Positions 49,274 through 61,114 of a DNA stretch of 64,000 nt are shown here, in pieces (position 1 is the first letter of the stretch; each line of letters starts with the position of its first letter). The DNA comes from Lelliottia sp. JS-SCA-14 (GTDB taxonomy: Bacteria; Pseudomonadota; Gammaproteobacteria; Enterobacterales; Enterobacteriaceae). The stretch spans positions 3,410,001-3,474,000 of the forward strand of contig NZ_CP141606.1 in NCBI RefSeq assembly GCF_035593345.1. The letters run 5' to 3'. The notes under the pieces were generated by a model. The model was not told the origin of the DNA. It did not search any database and was given only the letters and a program-made list of their open reading frames with translations. The position numbers and the translations under genes are program-made.

Positions 49274-49285
49274 GAAACCGGTTTC
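49274..49285. promoter_or_regulatory. Operator 2 of the 6-phospho-beta-glucosidase gene
   Basis: A second, identical GAAACCGGTTTC palindrome, 57 bases from the first centre to centre. Two identical sites allow cooperative binding or a small loop. Confidence 0.7.
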
Positions 49286-49370
49286 ATTTTCGTGAACGGT
49301 ATCAAGTTTGTCCTCGCCCAATGCAAAAATGTGTAAATTTTCAGCGACTTTTTTTGACCGCAGAATAGGC

Positions 49371-49386
49371 TCGCAAACGTTTGCCT
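49371..49386 (+). promoter_or_regulatory. PurR box of purMN
   Basis: TCGCAAACGTTTGCCT, matching the PurR operator core CGCAAACGTTTGC exactly, 57 bases before purM. It gives purine repression of purMN. Confidence 0.88.
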
Positions 49387-49439
49387 GGACTGTTAGAATT
49401 GCGCCGATTTTTCTTACTATGCTATGCGTGGGGACTTAA

Positions 49440-51118
<1,679 letters not shown>

Positions 51119-51123
51119 TCTGT

Positions 51124-51199
51124 TTTGCCCGGCGGCGCTGCGCTTGCACGGGCCTACGGTTTTTGTAGGTCGGGTAAGCGCAGCGCCACCCGACACGCC
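51124..51199. repeat. REP pair (BIME) after purN
   Basis: Two facing REP units (GCCCGGCGGCGCTGCGCTTGC and GTAGGTCGGGTAAGCGCAGC with a CCACCCGAC end) between purN and ppk. Confidence 0.87.
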
Positions 51200-51350
51200 T
51201 TTATCCCCCACCAACCCCTTAAATTCCCCCAGAAAAAAAATTAACTGTCATACTTTTCTGGCACAGTTGGACATCTCGTGTCAAAGCTCGCCATAATAGA
51301 ATCGAGACGGATTTGCTGCGTCCCGTGATTGAAACGGAGTGTAAGTTGTA

Positions 51351-53411
51351 ATGGGTCAGGAAAAGTTATACATCGAGAAAGAGCTAAGCTGGTTGGCGTT
51401 CAACGAACGTGTGCTTCAGGAAGCGGCTGATAAAAGCAATCCGCTGATTGAGCGTATGCGTTTTCTGGGTATTTATTCCAATAACCTGGATGAATTCTAC
51501 AAGGTCCGTTTTGCCGAACTGAAACGGCGGATCATCATCAGCGAAGAGCAAGGTCTGAACTCCCATTCACGCCATCTGCTGGGAAAAATCCAGGCGCGCG
51601 TCCTGAAAGCGGACCAGGAATTTGACGGTCTGTATAACGAGCTGCTGCTCGAGATGGCACGCAACCAAATCTTCCTGATTAATGAACGTCAGCTTTCCGC
51701 CAATCAACAAACCTGGCTGCGCCACTACTTCAAACACTATCTGCGCCAGCACATCACCCCTATTCTTATCAATCGCGAAACGGATCTGGTGCAGTTCCTG
51801 AAAGATGACTACACCTATCTGGCGGTTGAGATTATTCGCGGCGACTCCATTCGCTATGCGCTGCTGGAGATCCCGTCGGACAAAGTCCCGCGCTTTGTGA
51901 ACCTGCCGCCGGAAACGCCGCGCCGTCGCAAGCCGATGATCCTGCTGGATAACATCCTGCGCTACTGCCTCGACGACATTTTCAAAGGCTTCTTCGATTA
52001 CGACGCGCTGAACGCCTATTCCATGAAAATGACCCGTGATGCCGAGTACGACCTGGTGCACGAGATGGAAGCCAGCCTGATGGAGCTGATGTCCTCCAGC
52101 CTGAAACAACGTCTGACCGCCGAACCGGTGCGCTTTGTGTATCAGCGCGACATGCCGGACGCGATGGTGGAAATGCTGCGCGACAAGCTGACCATCTCCC
52201 GCTACGACTCCATCGTGCCGGGCGGGCGTTACCACAACTTTAAAGACTTTATTGGCTTCCCGAACGTCGGCAAAGCCAATCTGGTCAACAAACCGCTGCC
52301 GCGCCTGCGCCATATCTGGTTCGATAAATTCCGTAACGGATTCGACGCCATCCGTGAGCGCGATGTGCTGCTTTACTATCCGTACCACACCTTTGAGCAC
52401 GTGCTGGAACTGCTGCGCCAGGCGTCGTTCGACCCGAACGTGCTGGCGATCAAAATCAACATCTACCGCGTGGCAAAAGACTCGCGCATTATTGATGCGA
52501 TGATCCACGCCGCGCACAACGGTAAAAAAGTGACGGTGGTGGTTGAGCTGCAGGCGCGTTTCGACGAAGAGGCGAACATCCACTGGGCGCGTCGTCTGAC
52601 GGAAGCCGGTGTGCACGTCATCTTCTCCGCGCCTGGTCTGAAAATTCACGCCAAGCTGTTCCTGATTTCCCGTAAAGAAGGCGACGACGTGGTGCGCTAC
52701 GCTCACATCGGGACCGGTAACTTTAACGAGAAAACCGCGCGACTCTATACGGACTACTCGCTGCTGACCGCCGACGCGCGCATCACCAACGAAGTGCGTC
52801 GGGTGTTTAACTTCATCGAAAACCCGTACCGCCCGGTGAGCTTCGACTATCTGCTGGTCTCCCCGCAGAACTCGCGCCGCCTGCTGTACGCGATGATCGA
52901 CAAAGAGATCGCCGCTGCGCAAAAAGGCGAACCGTCGGGTATCACCCTCAAACTGAACAACCTGGTCGACAAAGGGCTGGTGGATCGTCTGTATGCGGCC
53001 TCCAGCACCGGTGTACCGGTGAATTTACTGATCCGCGGCATGTGCTCGTTGATTCCAGAACTGGAAGGCATCAGCGACAATATTCGCGTGACCAGCATCG
53101 TGGACCGTTATCTGGAACACGACAGGATCTATATTTTTGAAAACGGTGGCGATAAACAGGTCTATCTCTCTTCCGCGGACTGGATGACGCGTAATATTGA
53201 TTACCGAATTGAAGTCGCCACCCCGCTGCTGGACCCGCGTCTCAAGCAGCAAATCCTCGATATTATTGAGCTGCAACTCAGCGACACAGTGAAGGCTCGC
53301 TATATCGACAAAGAACTGAGTAACCGCTACGTGCAGCGCGGCAACCGCCGTAAAGTGCGCTCACAGCTGGCGATTTACGACTATATCAAATCACTCGAGC
53401 AACCTGATTAA
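51351..53411 (+). CDS. ppk: Polyphosphate kinase Ppk1
   Basis: Membrane-associated enzyme that polymerises the gamma-phosphate of ATP into polyphosphate through a phosphohistidine. It has 686 residues in four domains: N-terminal (about 1-105, [17 protein letters not shown]), head (about 106-320), C1 (about 321-500) and C2. Phosphohistidine region [12 protein letters not shown] (His about 434) and the second His near [18 protein letters not shown] are seen. Length and motif order are as in E. coli. ppx follows after three bases. Confidence 0.97.
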   Translation: MGQEKLYIEKELSWLAFNERVLQEAADKSNPLIERMRFLGIYSNNLDEFYKVRFAELKRRIIISEEQGLNSHSRHLLGKIQARVLKADQEFDGLYNELLLEMARNQIFLINERQLSANQQTWLRHYFKHYLRQHITPILINRETDLVQFLKDDYTYLAVEIIRGDSIRYALLEIPSDKVPRFVNLPPETPRRRKPMILLDNILRYCLDDIFKGFFDYDALNAYSMKMTRDAEYDLVHEMEASLMELMSSSLKQRLTAEPVRFVYQRDMPDAMVEMLRDKLTISRYDSIVPGGRYHNFKDFIGFPNVGKANLVNKPLPRLRHIWFDKFRNGFDAIRERDVLLYYPYHTFEHVLELLRQASFDPNVLAIKINIYRVAKDSRIIDAMIHAAHNGKKVTVVVELQARFDEEANIHWARRLTEAGVHVIFSAPGLKIHAKLFLISRKEGDDVVRYAHIGTGNFNEKTARLYTDYSLLTADARITNEVRRVFNFIENPYRPVSFDYLLVSPQNSRRLLYAMIDKEIAAAQKGEPSGITLKLNNLVDKGLVDRLYAASSTGVPVNLLIRGMCSLIPELEGISDNIRVTSIVDRYLEHDRIYIFENGGDKQVYLSSADWMTRNIDYRIEVATPLLDPRLKQQILDIIELQLSDTVKARYIDKELSNRYVQRGNRRKVRSQLAIYDYIKSLEQPD

Positions 53412-53414
53412 CCT

Positions 53415-54956
53415 ATGCCGATAAATGATAAGACGCCACGCCCGCAGGAGTTTGCTGCGGTCGATTTAGGTTCTAACAGCTTCCATATGGTCATCGCCCG
53501 CGAGGTCGACGGAGCCATGCAGATCATCGGGCGCCTCAAGCAGCGCGTTCATCTCGCCGATGGTCTTGACGACAAAAATATGCTCAGCGAAGAGGCGATG
53601 GAGCGCGGCTTAGCCTGCCTGTCACTGTTCGCCGAACGCTTGCAGGGTTTTTCAGCGTCAAGCGTTTGCATCGTGGGCACGCACACCCTGCGCCAGGCGC
53701 TGAACGCGCCGGAGTTTCTCAAACGCGCGGAAAAAGTGATCCCCTACCCGATTGAAATCATCTCAGGTAACGAAGAAGCGCGTCTGATTTTCATGGGTGT
53801 GGAACACACTCAGCCGGAAAAAGGCCGCAAGCTGGTGATTGACATCGGCGGTGGTTCCACTGAGCTGGTCATCGGCGAAGACTTCGAGCCGAAGCTGGTC
53901 GAGAGCCGCCGTATGGGCTGCGTCAGCTTTGCGCAGATGTATTTCCCTGGCGGCACCATAAACCGGGAAAACTTCCAGCGCGCGAAAATGGCAGCGGTGC
54001 AAAAGCTGGAATCCCTCGCCTGGCAGTATCGCATTCAGGGCTGGAACGTTGCCCTCGGAGCGTCTGGCAGTATCAAGGCAGCGCATGAAGTATTGCTGGC
54101 GATGGGCGAAAAAGACGGGATTATCACCCCGGAGCGCCTGGAGTTACTGCGCGAAGAGGTGCTGAAACATAAAAGCTTTGATGCCCTGAGCCTGCCGGGC
54201 TTATCCGACGAGCGTAAAGCGGTGTTTGTGCCGGGCCTGGCGATCCTGTGTGGCGTCTTCGATGCGCTGGCAATCCGCGAGCTGCGCCTGTCCGACGGTG
54301 CATTGCGCGAAGGCGTGCTGTACGAAATGGAAGGCCGTTTCCGTCATCAGGATATCCGCAGCCGTACCGCGCAAAGCCTGGCAAATCAGTACAACATCGA
54401 CCGTGAACAGGCGAAGCGCGTTCTGGAAACCACCACGCATATTTACGAGCAGTGGGAAGCGCAGAATCCGAAGCTGGCACATCCGCAACTGGCCGCTCTG
54501 CTGAAATGGGCAACGATGCTGCACGAAGTGGGCCTGAATATTAACCACAGCGGCATGCATCGCCACTCGGCCTATATTCTGCAAAACAGCGATCTGCCGG
54601 GCTTCAACCAGGAGCAGCAGACGATGATGGCGACCCTCGTGCGCTATCACCGCAAAGCGATCAAACTGGACGATCTGCCGCGCTTCACGCTGTTCAAGAA
54701 AAAACAGTTCCTGCCGCTGATCCAGCTGCTGCGCTTAGGCGTACTGCTGAATAACCAGCGTCAGGCCACCACCACACCGCCGACGCTGATTCTGAAAACC
54801 GACGACCATCACTGGACGCTCAGTTTCCCGCACGACTGGTTTAGCCAGAATGCGCTGGTACTGCTGGATCTCGAAAAAGAGCAGCAGTACTGGGAAGGGG
54901 TGACCGGCTGGTTGCTGAAAATTGAAGAAGAGCAGTCGCCGGACGTCGCGGCGTAA
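53415..54956 (+). CDS. ppx: Exopolyphosphatase Ppx
   Basis: Degrades long-chain polyphosphate processively to phosphate. It has 513 residues. The sugar-kinase-like phosphatase core occupies about 1-305 ([29 protein letters not shown] with the catalytic glutamate, [14 protein letters not shown]). The C-terminal HD-like domain (about 315-513) has [17 protein letters not shown]. It forms the ppk-ppx operon and ends opposite the convergent yfgF. Confidence 0.97.
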   Translation: MPINDKTPRPQEFAAVDLGSNSFHMVIAREVDGAMQIIGRLKQRVHLADGLDDKNMLSEEAMERGLACLSLFAERLQGFSASSVCIVGTHTLRQALNAPEFLKRAEKVIPYPIEIISGNEEARLIFMGVEHTQPEKGRKLVIDIGGGSTELVIGEDFEPKLVESRRMGCVSFAQMYFPGGTINRENFQRAKMAAVQKLESLAWQYRIQGWNVALGASGSIKAAHEVLLAMGEKDGIITPERLELLREEVLKHKSFDALSLPGLSDERKAVFVPGLAILCGVFDALAIRELRLSDGALREGVLYEMEGRFRHQDIRSRTAQSLANQYNIDREQAKRVLETTTHIYEQWEAQNPKLAHPQLAALLKWATMLHEVGLNINHSGMHRHSAYILQNSDLPGFNQEQQTMMATLVRYHRKAIKLDDLPRFTLFKKKQFLPLIQLLRLGVLLNNQRQATTTPPTLILKTDDHHWTLSFPHDWFSQNALVLLDLEKEQQYWEGVTGWLLKIEEEQSPDVAA

Positions 54957-54966
54957 TGCTCTGTTC

Positions 54967-57204
54967 TCAGGCGTCGGATGGCGCCTGAGAATCAATCAGT
55001 GTTTCAAGCGCCTCAGGTTTTCCAATCAAATACCCCTGCAGATAATCGATCCCCAGCGCATTCACCGCGCTGCGAATCGCTTCGCTTTCCACATACTCAG
55101 CCACCACCAGCATGTTCTTCATCCGTGCAAGATGGCACATCGACGCCACAATCTGGTAATCCAGGCTGTTGTCAGCGATGTTGCGAATAAAGCTGCCATC
55201 AATTTTTAGCATATCGGCATCGATGCTTTTCAGGCGCGCATAACTCGCGTACCCGGTACCAAAATCATCTATGGCAACCCGGCACCCCATCTTCTGCAGC
55301 TGTTTAACGGTCTGCCTGGCGAGATCGGCATTACCAAACCCGCTGCTTTCGGTGATCTCAAAGATCATCTGCCAGGCTTCGATGCCGTACTTTTTCAGTA
55401 GCCGGTGAACGTCGAGCGGGAATTGTGACCGGCAGATGGTTGAGGACGACAGATTTACGGCAAAACGCTGCCCTGGCAATCTGTCACGGTGCTCGGCCAT
55501 AAATTGCAGCGTACGTTCCAGCACCCACAAATCGACGCGCGACGACAAACCAAACTCCAGCGCCACAGGCAGGAATTTATCTGGCGAGAGCAGCACGCCG
55601 TTCTCCCCTGGCATGCGTATCAAAATTTCGTGGTAATGATCGCCGCGGATCCCCTGCACCCGTTGCGCCATTAATCTGAATTCATCTTGCTCAAGCGCCC
55701 ATTGCAGGCGGTTCATGATGGCAACTTTGTCTTTCAGCGTACGCTGCAGATGCATGGCGCCGCGCTGCTGAAGATTCTCAGGATGGTTAGTGGATAGCGA
55801 CAAATCGGCAATGATGCTCAGCTCACCCAGCAGCAAATAGAGATGGTTCACCGGGGAGCGCACGCAGCAATAGCTCATGCCAACCTGCGGCTGCAGCGGC
55901 ATTCCGTCCCAGATGAAGCGGAACTCTTTGATCTTCTTGTCGAGCTCTTCAATGCGCAGCGCGTGAGATTCAGTATTCAGCCGAATCGCCAGGTCGCAGC
56001 CCGAGAGCTGATAGACACACTCGTTCGGCTGGAGCGAACTTTTGAGCCACTCGGCCAGTTTTTGCTTGTACTGGATGCGCAGCAGCACGCCATAGTTACG
56101 GCCCAGCACTTCGAGCTCCGGAATACGCAGCATACAGAGCGCTGACCAGGGCGATTTCGTCAGCGCCCGCGTCATTGCGCGCAGATTCGGCATGTGAACG
56201 ACCGGGTCGAGAAACGCCAGCCGTCTTGCGTGAAGGGTGATCACGCGCTGGCGCGTGGCCAGCATCGACATGTAAATCACTACAAAAGAGAACACCAGAT
56301 AACTGGACGAGGTGATCGCCAGCTGGATGTCGTAACCCTGGCCCAACGGGATATAGCGGTAAAAATAGTGAATGGCGACCATCAGCACTGGCGTCCAGAT
56401 AAGGGACATCAGCTTATAGCCAAACCGCATCGCGCCCCACAGCATCAGCGGCATCAGCAACGACAACGTATAGTTAGTGCTGAAAATGGTACTGGTATCG
56501 CTCAAGGGGATCAGCAGGAGAGAGAGCAAACCGCCCAGCGCCGCGAGCCAGAGGATAAATTCCGTTACGGTCACTTTCTTGTCGATCTGCGTTCGGATCT
56601 GTGAAATCAGCGCCCTTAAATAGCGCGGATGGCGGATGATCCGGATCAGCAGATAGCTCAGCGGCACGCCCGTCAGCCCACCCACCAGCAGCCCCTGAAA
56701 ATTTACCAGAGTGCGTATGGTCAGCGGGTTCAGCCCCGCCATACTCTGGCGAGTCTCGTAGATCCCAAGATAGACCGCAAACTGAAACAGCACCAAAAAC
56801 AGCGCCGACGGGCACAATACCTGCCAGAAAAGTCGTAGCGCCATGAGCTTTGCATCGCCGTAGGCCACCATATTTCGCGGAGGAGAAAACACGCGGTATC
56901 CGCCCCAGCTGAGCGTCAGGGGAACGATAAAATGACAGATGACCGCCGCCGTTTCAAAAATACCGCTCGTGGAGTGATAGCGAAGAAACAGCGCCAGAAT
57001 GATACCCGGAAGGGCCGACAGGCCGAAAAACAGCAATAAGGTGAGCAGGAATGCCAGCGGCATGTAATAGAGGGCAATGATCCCGCCATTTAAGTGGGTA
57101 TAGGTGCTGGCAAAACTAAATATGGGCAGAAAAATGACAGGCAAAATCAGGGGGAGCGCCCACCACCGGTCTTTGTGCTGCTTCAGGAATAATAGAGTGT
57201 TCAT
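54967..57204 (-). CDS. yfgF: Membrane cyclic-di-GMP phosphodiesterase YfgF
   Basis: A 745-residue membrane sensor enzyme. The N-terminal MASE1-like region (about 10-320) has eight or more membrane spans. A degenerate GGDEF domain (about 335-485; YQLSGCDLAIRL in place of GGDEF) cannot make c-di-GMP. The EAL domain (about 495-745) has YHEILIRM (EIL for EAL), FEITESSG, IDDFGTGYAS and KIDGSFIRNI, and so should hydrolyse c-di-GMP. E. coli YfgF does so under low oxygen and links to peroxide resistance. Start at MNTLLFLKQHKDRWWALPL; longer frames add a 40-residue tail that is not conserved. Confidence 0.92.
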   Translation of the reverse strand: MNTLLFLKQHKDRWWALPLILPVIFLPIFSFASTYTHLNGGIIALYYMPLAFLLTLLLFFGLSALPGIILALFLRYHSTSGIFETAAVICHFIVPLTLSWGGYRVFSPPRNMVAYGDAKLMALRLFWQVLCPSALFLVLFQFAVYLGIYETRQSMAGLNPLTIRTLVNFQGLLVGGLTGVPLSYLLIRIIRHPRYLRALISQIRTQIDKKVTVTEFILWLAALGGLLSLLLIPLSDTSTIFSTNYTLSLLMPLMLWGAMRFGYKLMSLIWTPVLMVAIHYFYRYIPLGQGYDIQLAITSSSYLVFSFVVIYMSMLATRQRVITLHARRLAFLDPVVHMPNLRAMTRALTKSPWSALCMLRIPELEVLGRNYGVLLRIQYKQKLAEWLKSSLQPNECVYQLSGCDLAIRLNTESHALRIEELDKKIKEFRFIWDGMPLQPQVGMSYCCVRSPVNHLYLLLGELSIIADLSLSTNHPENLQQRGAMHLQRTLKDKVAIMNRLQWALEQDEFRLMAQRVQGIRGDHYHEILIRMPGENGVLLSPDKFLPVALEFGLSSRVDLWVLERTLQFMAEHRDRLPGQRFAVNLSSSTICRSQFPLDVHRLLKKYGIEAWQMIFEITESSGFGNADLARQTVKQLQKMGCRVAIDDFGTGYASYARLKSIDADMLKIDGSFIRNIADNSLDYQIVASMCHLARMKNMLVVAEYVESEAIRSAVNALGIDYLQGYLIGKPEALETLIDSQAPSDA

Positions 57205-57554
57205 AGACGCCTGGTTGAGACCGTTTGATCCTGAGGGTAGTTGCAGACAGGCATCTAACCTGACGAGCTGACGCACACCGCTTTCATAGAGAGAACATCG
57301 TGGAGGGAGGATTTTAGTGATCAATGGCGGTTGAGAATTGATTTAAATCAACGCCAGCGCATTAAAAGATCAAATATTACAATTTTTCCTTGAGGTTTTC
57401 CGTTTTCTATCAATGCGGTAAATAATTGCATCGCTATCGATAACATCAACTAATTATTACACTGACGATTTTTTACACACTTCGTAATTGACCCTTGACG
57501 CCCACTGTGACTTAATAGTCCCATCGCCCAAAAGGGTATGCCCAGGAAAATACA

Positions 57555-57743
57555 GTGAGTCAGGCAACGCGTATGCACAAACGACATCGATTTAACACTC
57601 GAATGACCCGCATTATCTTGCTTATCAGCTTCCTGTTTTTCTTTGGCCGCTTCGTCTATTCCTCCATCGGTGCCTGGTACCATCATCAGGACAAAATCCA
57701 GTCTCAGCAGGTGAGTCAGCCGTTGGATGCTGCAATTCGGTAG
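57555..57743 (+). CDS. yfgG: Small membrane protein YfgG (DUF2633)
   Basis: A 62-residue protein starting at GTG: a basic N-terminus (MSQATRMHKRHRFNTRMT), one membrane span (about 19-38: RIILLISFLFFFGRFVYSSI), then a short hydrophilic tail. It matches E. coli YfgG, which has been tied to metal cation tolerance. The last about 15 residues differ from E. coli and their DNA overlaps the end of a LysR-gene remnant on the other strand, which may have replaced the original 3' end. Confidence 0.83.
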   Translation: MSQATRMHKRHRFNTRMTRIILLISFLFFFGRFVYSSIGAWYHHQDKIQSQQVSQPLDAAIR

Positions 57744-58310
57744 TTTTCTCGCGTAGTAAATGAATCAGTTCTGTAATTCCATTGCTGTGAATTTTCTCAT
57801 GGCTTAAGACGTTACCTAACTGACGATGCAGAATCGAGGTTTAACGATCTCACCGTTCGGCAGCTTTCTCGACCGCCATGCGTGGCACGGATCATACGCT
57901 TAATGGCTTCGATACAGCCCAATCTCATCACAGATGATCACCTCCAGACCATAACCGTTAAACCTGCCATCAATTAAATCCCGTGAGCCACTTCCTGATT
58001 CAAACGTAATCATGGGAAGTACGTGCAATGACTGCGGCGTTAATAGTGGAATATCTCGGTCCTGCGCCTACGAAAGTATCAGGACAAACTCTTCATCGAG
58101 CACTGACATCACCTCCAGTGCCCGATCGCTTGCCGGAAATCTGACCAGACGGTTCTCCTCCACGACCCGCACAACAACCAGCGTATTCCCTGTCGTAACA
58201 CTGACGCATATTAACTGATAATTATCACGCACCTGCTTTTGCAACAATGGCACCTCCCTTGCTGAAACAGCCTGATATTGCGCTTGTGTGTTGTTGATTC
58301 CGGCGCAGCT
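57720..58310 (-). pseudogene. Remnant of a LysR-family regulator (effector domain)
   Basis: Reading the minus strand with frame changes gives a LysR substrate-binding domain: VPLLQKQVRDNYQ, SVTTGNTLVVVRVVEENRL, FPASDRALEV, VLDEEFVLILS, then an in-frame TAG at 58068-58070, PMITFESGSGSRDLIDG, a frameshift near 57915, GCIEAIKRMIRATH, MAVEKAAER, more stops, and LHRQLGNVLSHEKIHSNGITELIHLLRE. The order and spacing match the C-terminal two thirds of a LysR regulator; the helix-turn-helix part is missing. Several disabling changes show it is dead. It may have come in with a neighbouring lost gene. Confidence 0.75.
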
Positions 58311-58676
58311 TATGGCAGCGGTGTCGCCGTTTGCTTACGCATAGCTAAATTGGGAACTGGGTGTGTTCGGGGCAAGGAGGGTGGAGTGTGGATTAACAGT
58401 GGTGATTTTGGGCAGGCGGTGGTGATGGTGGGACAACCCTCTGGCAAGTCAGAGGGTTTTGGGTTAACAAGAGAAAACTATTCTTAAGCATCTCTTTAAA
58501 TCGAAAATGCGACAAAGAAGCACATCGGTGATACCCGTAGGTTAATGAACATTTATATAATATATATCAACAAATTACGCATTTTCAATCGATAGCAAAT
58601 TCTTTATCGCTTGAAGGTCATTCGTTCCTAACGAAGCGGTAATCACGCAAATAATTAAACAACATTATTTATTACA
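58311..58676. other. Gene-poor stretch after the LysR remnant
   Basis: A 366-base stretch with no credible gene on either strand. It holds one terminator-like hairpin (58435-58461) and becomes AT-rich to the right. Confidence 0.6.
58435..58461 (+). terminator. Terminator-like hairpin
   Basis: AACCCTCTG-GCAAGT-CAGAGGGTT followed by TTGGG. Its stem is almost the same as the guaA terminator at 59426-59454, one kilobase away. Confidence 0.6.
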
Positions 58677-58970
58677 TTATTTTTCTTGCAATTCTTTAAT
58701 ACGTTTCTCTTCTTCAAGTTTCCTGCGTTTCAGCCACAGGCTTAACACATTACCTTTTAGAGGGTTAACCTCCTCTGAAAAAGGTTCAAGTATTATAATT
58801 GTGAAAAAACCTATCCCAGAAACAATTGCCCCGCCGTAAAGAAAGAGCTCAACGTCCGACCTGGCAAGGTGGTAAACACCATCAACTAGAGCAAGAGAAC
58901 AAAATAAAGCATAAATAGTAAGAATAAATAATGCTGCAATACGTAGTATTTTATACATATTAAAAACCAC
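58677..58970 (-). CDS. Small AT-rich membrane protein, unknown
   Basis: A 97-residue protein not recognised. Two membrane spans are seen (about 5-28: MYKILRIAALFILTIYALFCSLAL; about 42-62: LFLYGGAIVSGIGFFTIIIL), then a basic, glutamate-rich coiled tail (LKRRKLEEEKRIKELQEK) likely in the cytoplasm. Base use is far more AT-rich than the backbone, a sign of transfer. The start may be the GTG given or the ATG four codons later (58958); neither has a good ribosome site. It sits in an islet where E. coli has yfgH-yfgI. It may be a partner left from a larger system. Confidence 0.5.
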   Translation of the reverse strand: MVFNMYKILRIAALFILTIYALFCSLALVDGVYHLARSDVELFLYGGAIVSGIGFFTIIILEPFSEEVNPLKGNVLSLWLKRRKLEEEKRIKELQEK

Positions 58971-59425
58971 TAATTAACTTCGGCTGTGAATGTGTCGTGA
59001 AACTAATTTGTCAGATTCCGCCAGTTGACTATGTAACATTCGCGCTATACGCGATCCTTTTTGTCTATCTTGTCATTGTAACCAAGATTCCCATCTCCTA
59101 AACTCATTCAAGTTAAGGGTATTAAAAAGTAACAAGTTATTCTTTTATGCGTACTAGCATAGAACAATATCCAAACTCATTAATAGATCTAGATCTAAGA
59201 TATTTTCACAACATCACAAAAATAGATATTTCTTTCGAACTTAGTTTATTCATAGAACTAATGAGCTCATTAAATACTCTTAAGCTGTTTTCAGTTACCG
59301 CATAGCTACTTAAATCATGTGCCTTGTATGACCTCAGCATTTAATTTTATTGGTGATTTCACAACAGATATGTAGTTATATACCTGCCATAAATATATAA
59401 AAACATAAGCGATTCAACTTGATAT
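58971..59425. other. AT-rich gap upstream of the guaA end
   Basis: A 455-base AT-rich region. Apart from one weak 52-codon frame (59147-59305) no gene is seen. Composition suggests foreign, decayed DNA. Confidence 0.55.
59147..59305 (+). CDS. Doubtful 52-codon frame in the AT-rich islet
   Basis: ATG to TAG, 52 residues starting MRTSIEQYPNSLIDLDLRYF and ending LKLFSVTA. No clear ribosome site and no family recognised. It might be the 3' piece or a small descendant of an older gene. Listed because it is the only frame in the gap. Confidence 0.2.
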   Translation: MRTSIEQYPNSLIDLDLRYFHNITKIDISFELSLFIELMSSLNTLKLFSVTA

Positions 59426-59454
59426 AAAAAACCCTCTGCCAAAGCAGAGGGTTC
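59426..59454 (-). terminator. Rho-independent terminator of guaBA
   Basis: Minus strand: AACCCTCTGC-TTTG-GCAGAGGGTT followed by TTTT, 21 bases after the guaA stop. Confidence 0.9.
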
Positions 59455-59474
59455 TGTGTGACTAGAGGTGTGAT

Positions 59475-61049
59475 TTATTCCCACTCAATCGTCGCTGGTG
59501 GCTTACCGCTGATGTCATAAACGACACGGGAAATCCCGTTCACTTCGTTGATGATGCGGTTGGATACGCGGCCCAGGAAGTCGTACGGCAGGTGCGCCCA
59601 GTGGGCAGTCATGAAGTCGATGGTTTCGACAGCACGCAGGGAGACAACCCAGTCGTACTTACGGCCATCGCCCATCACGCCAACGGAGCGGACTGGCAGG
59701 AACACGGTGAACGCCTGGCTCACTTTGTTGTACAGGTCGGCTTTGTGCAGTTCTTCGATGAAGATAGCATCCGCACGACGCAGCAGGTCGCAGTACTCTT
59801 TCTTCACTTCGCCCAGCACGCGCACGCCCAGACCTGGACCCGGGAACGGGTGACGGTACAGCATGTCGTACGGCAGACCCAGCTCCAGACCGATCTTACG
59901 CACTTCGTCTTTGAACAGCTCACGCAGTGGTTCAACCAGACCCATCTTCATTTCTTTCGGCAGGCCGCCCACGTTGTGGTGAGATTTGATGACGTGCGCT
60001 TTACCGGTTGCGGAAGCTGCGGATTCGATCACGTCAGGGTAGATGGTGCCTTGCGCCAGCCATTTCACGTCTTCCAGACGCAGCGCCTGTTCGTCGAACA
60101 CTTCAACAAACACGCGACCGATGATTTTGCGTTTGGCTTCCGGATCGTTCTCACCTGCTAATGCGGACAGGAAACGCTCTTCGCCTTCGACGTGAACGAT
60201 GTTCAGACCGAAGTGGTCACCGAACATGTCCATGACCTGCTGGGCTTCGTTCAGACGCAGCAGACCGTTATCCACGAAGACGCAGGTCAGGTTTTTGCCG
60301 ATCGCGCGGTGCAGCAGCATCGCAGTGACGGAGGAGTCCACGCCGCCGGACAGGCCGAGGATGACTTTATCGTCGCCAACCTGTTTGCGGATACGCTCAA
60401 CGGCATCGTCGATGATTTTTGCTGGCGTCCACAAGGCTTCACACTGGCAAATATCGCGAACAAAGCGGTCCAGCATGCGCATACCCTGACGGGTGTGGGT
60501 CACTTCCGGGTGGAACTGCACGCCGTAGAAGCGTTTTTCTTCGTTCGCCATGATGGCAAACGGGCAGCTTTCGGTGCTGGCAACGGTCACGAAGTCGGAC
60601 GGGATCGCGGTCACTTTGTCGCCGTGGCTCATCCATACGTCCAGCAGCGGTTTGCCTTCTGGGGTCAGGGAATCTTCGATGCCGCGAACCAGGGCGCTGT
60701 CGGTCAACACTTCGACCTGCGCGTAGCCAAATTCACGCTCGTTAGAGGACTCTACATGGCCGCCCAGCTGCATCGCCATGGTCTGCATGCCGTAGCACAC
60801 GCCGAATACCGGAACACCTGCTTCAAACACGTATTGCGGTGCGCGCGGGCTGTTGTGTTCGGTGGTGCTTTCCGGGCCGCCGGAAAGGATGATGCCGCTT
60901 GGGTTGAACTCACGGATTTGTGCTTCCGTCACATCCCACGCCCACAGCTCACAGTAAACGCCGAGTTCGCGCACGCGACGTGCCACCAGCTGTGTGTACT
61001 GAGAGCCGAAATCCAGGATAAGAATGCGATGTTTATGAATGTTTTCCAT
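59475..61049 (-). CDS. guaA: GMP synthase (glutamine-hydrolysing) GuaA
   Basis: Aminates XMP to GMP with glutamine and ATP. It has 524 residues. The amidotransferase domain (about 1-205) has the nucleophile in [11 protein letters not shown] and the His-Glu of [11 protein letters not shown]. The ATP-pyrophosphatase domain (about 208-400) has the P-loop [13 protein letters not shown]. The dimerisation domain ends in the conserved KPPATIEWE. It lies 65 bases downstream of guaB in the guaBA operon. Confidence 0.98.
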   Translation of the reverse strand: MENIHKHRILILDFGSQYTQLVARRVRELGVYCELWAWDVTEAQIREFNPSGIILSGGPESTTEHNSPRAPQYVFEAGVPVFGVCYGMQTMAMQLGGHVESSNEREFGYAQVEVLTDSALVRGIEDSLTPEGKPLLDVWMSHGDKVTAIPSDFVTVASTESCPFAIMANEEKRFYGVQFHPEVTHTRQGMRMLDRFVRDICQCEALWTPAKIIDDAVERIRKQVGDDKVILGLSGGVDSSVTAMLLHRAIGKNLTCVFVDNGLLRLNEAQQVMDMFGDHFGLNIVHVEGEERFLSALAGENDPEAKRKIIGRVFVEVFDEQALRLEDVKWLAQGTIYPDVIESAASATGKAHVIKSHHNVGGLPKEMKMGLVEPLRELFKDEVRKIGLELGLPYDMLYRHPFPGPGLGVRVLGEVKKEYCDLLRRADAIFIEELHKADLYNKVSQAFTVFLPVRSVGVMGDGRKYDWVVSLRAVETIDFMTAHWAHLPYDFLGRVSNRIINEVNGISRVVYDISGKPPATIEWE

Positions 61050-61114
61050 TATTGACGCTAATTCCGAGGCAAGTGAAACAAAGCGCCCGGCATTGAGCCG
61101 GGCGCGGAAACTTA

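Noticed and set aside
51567..52922. 451-codon open frame opposite ppk
   Set aside because: Antisense shadow of a highly conserved gene; no recognisable domain.
58278..58487. 69-codon plus-strand frame after the LysR remnant
   Set aside because: Runs through a terminator hairpin, no ribosome site, low-complexity Gly/Val composition.
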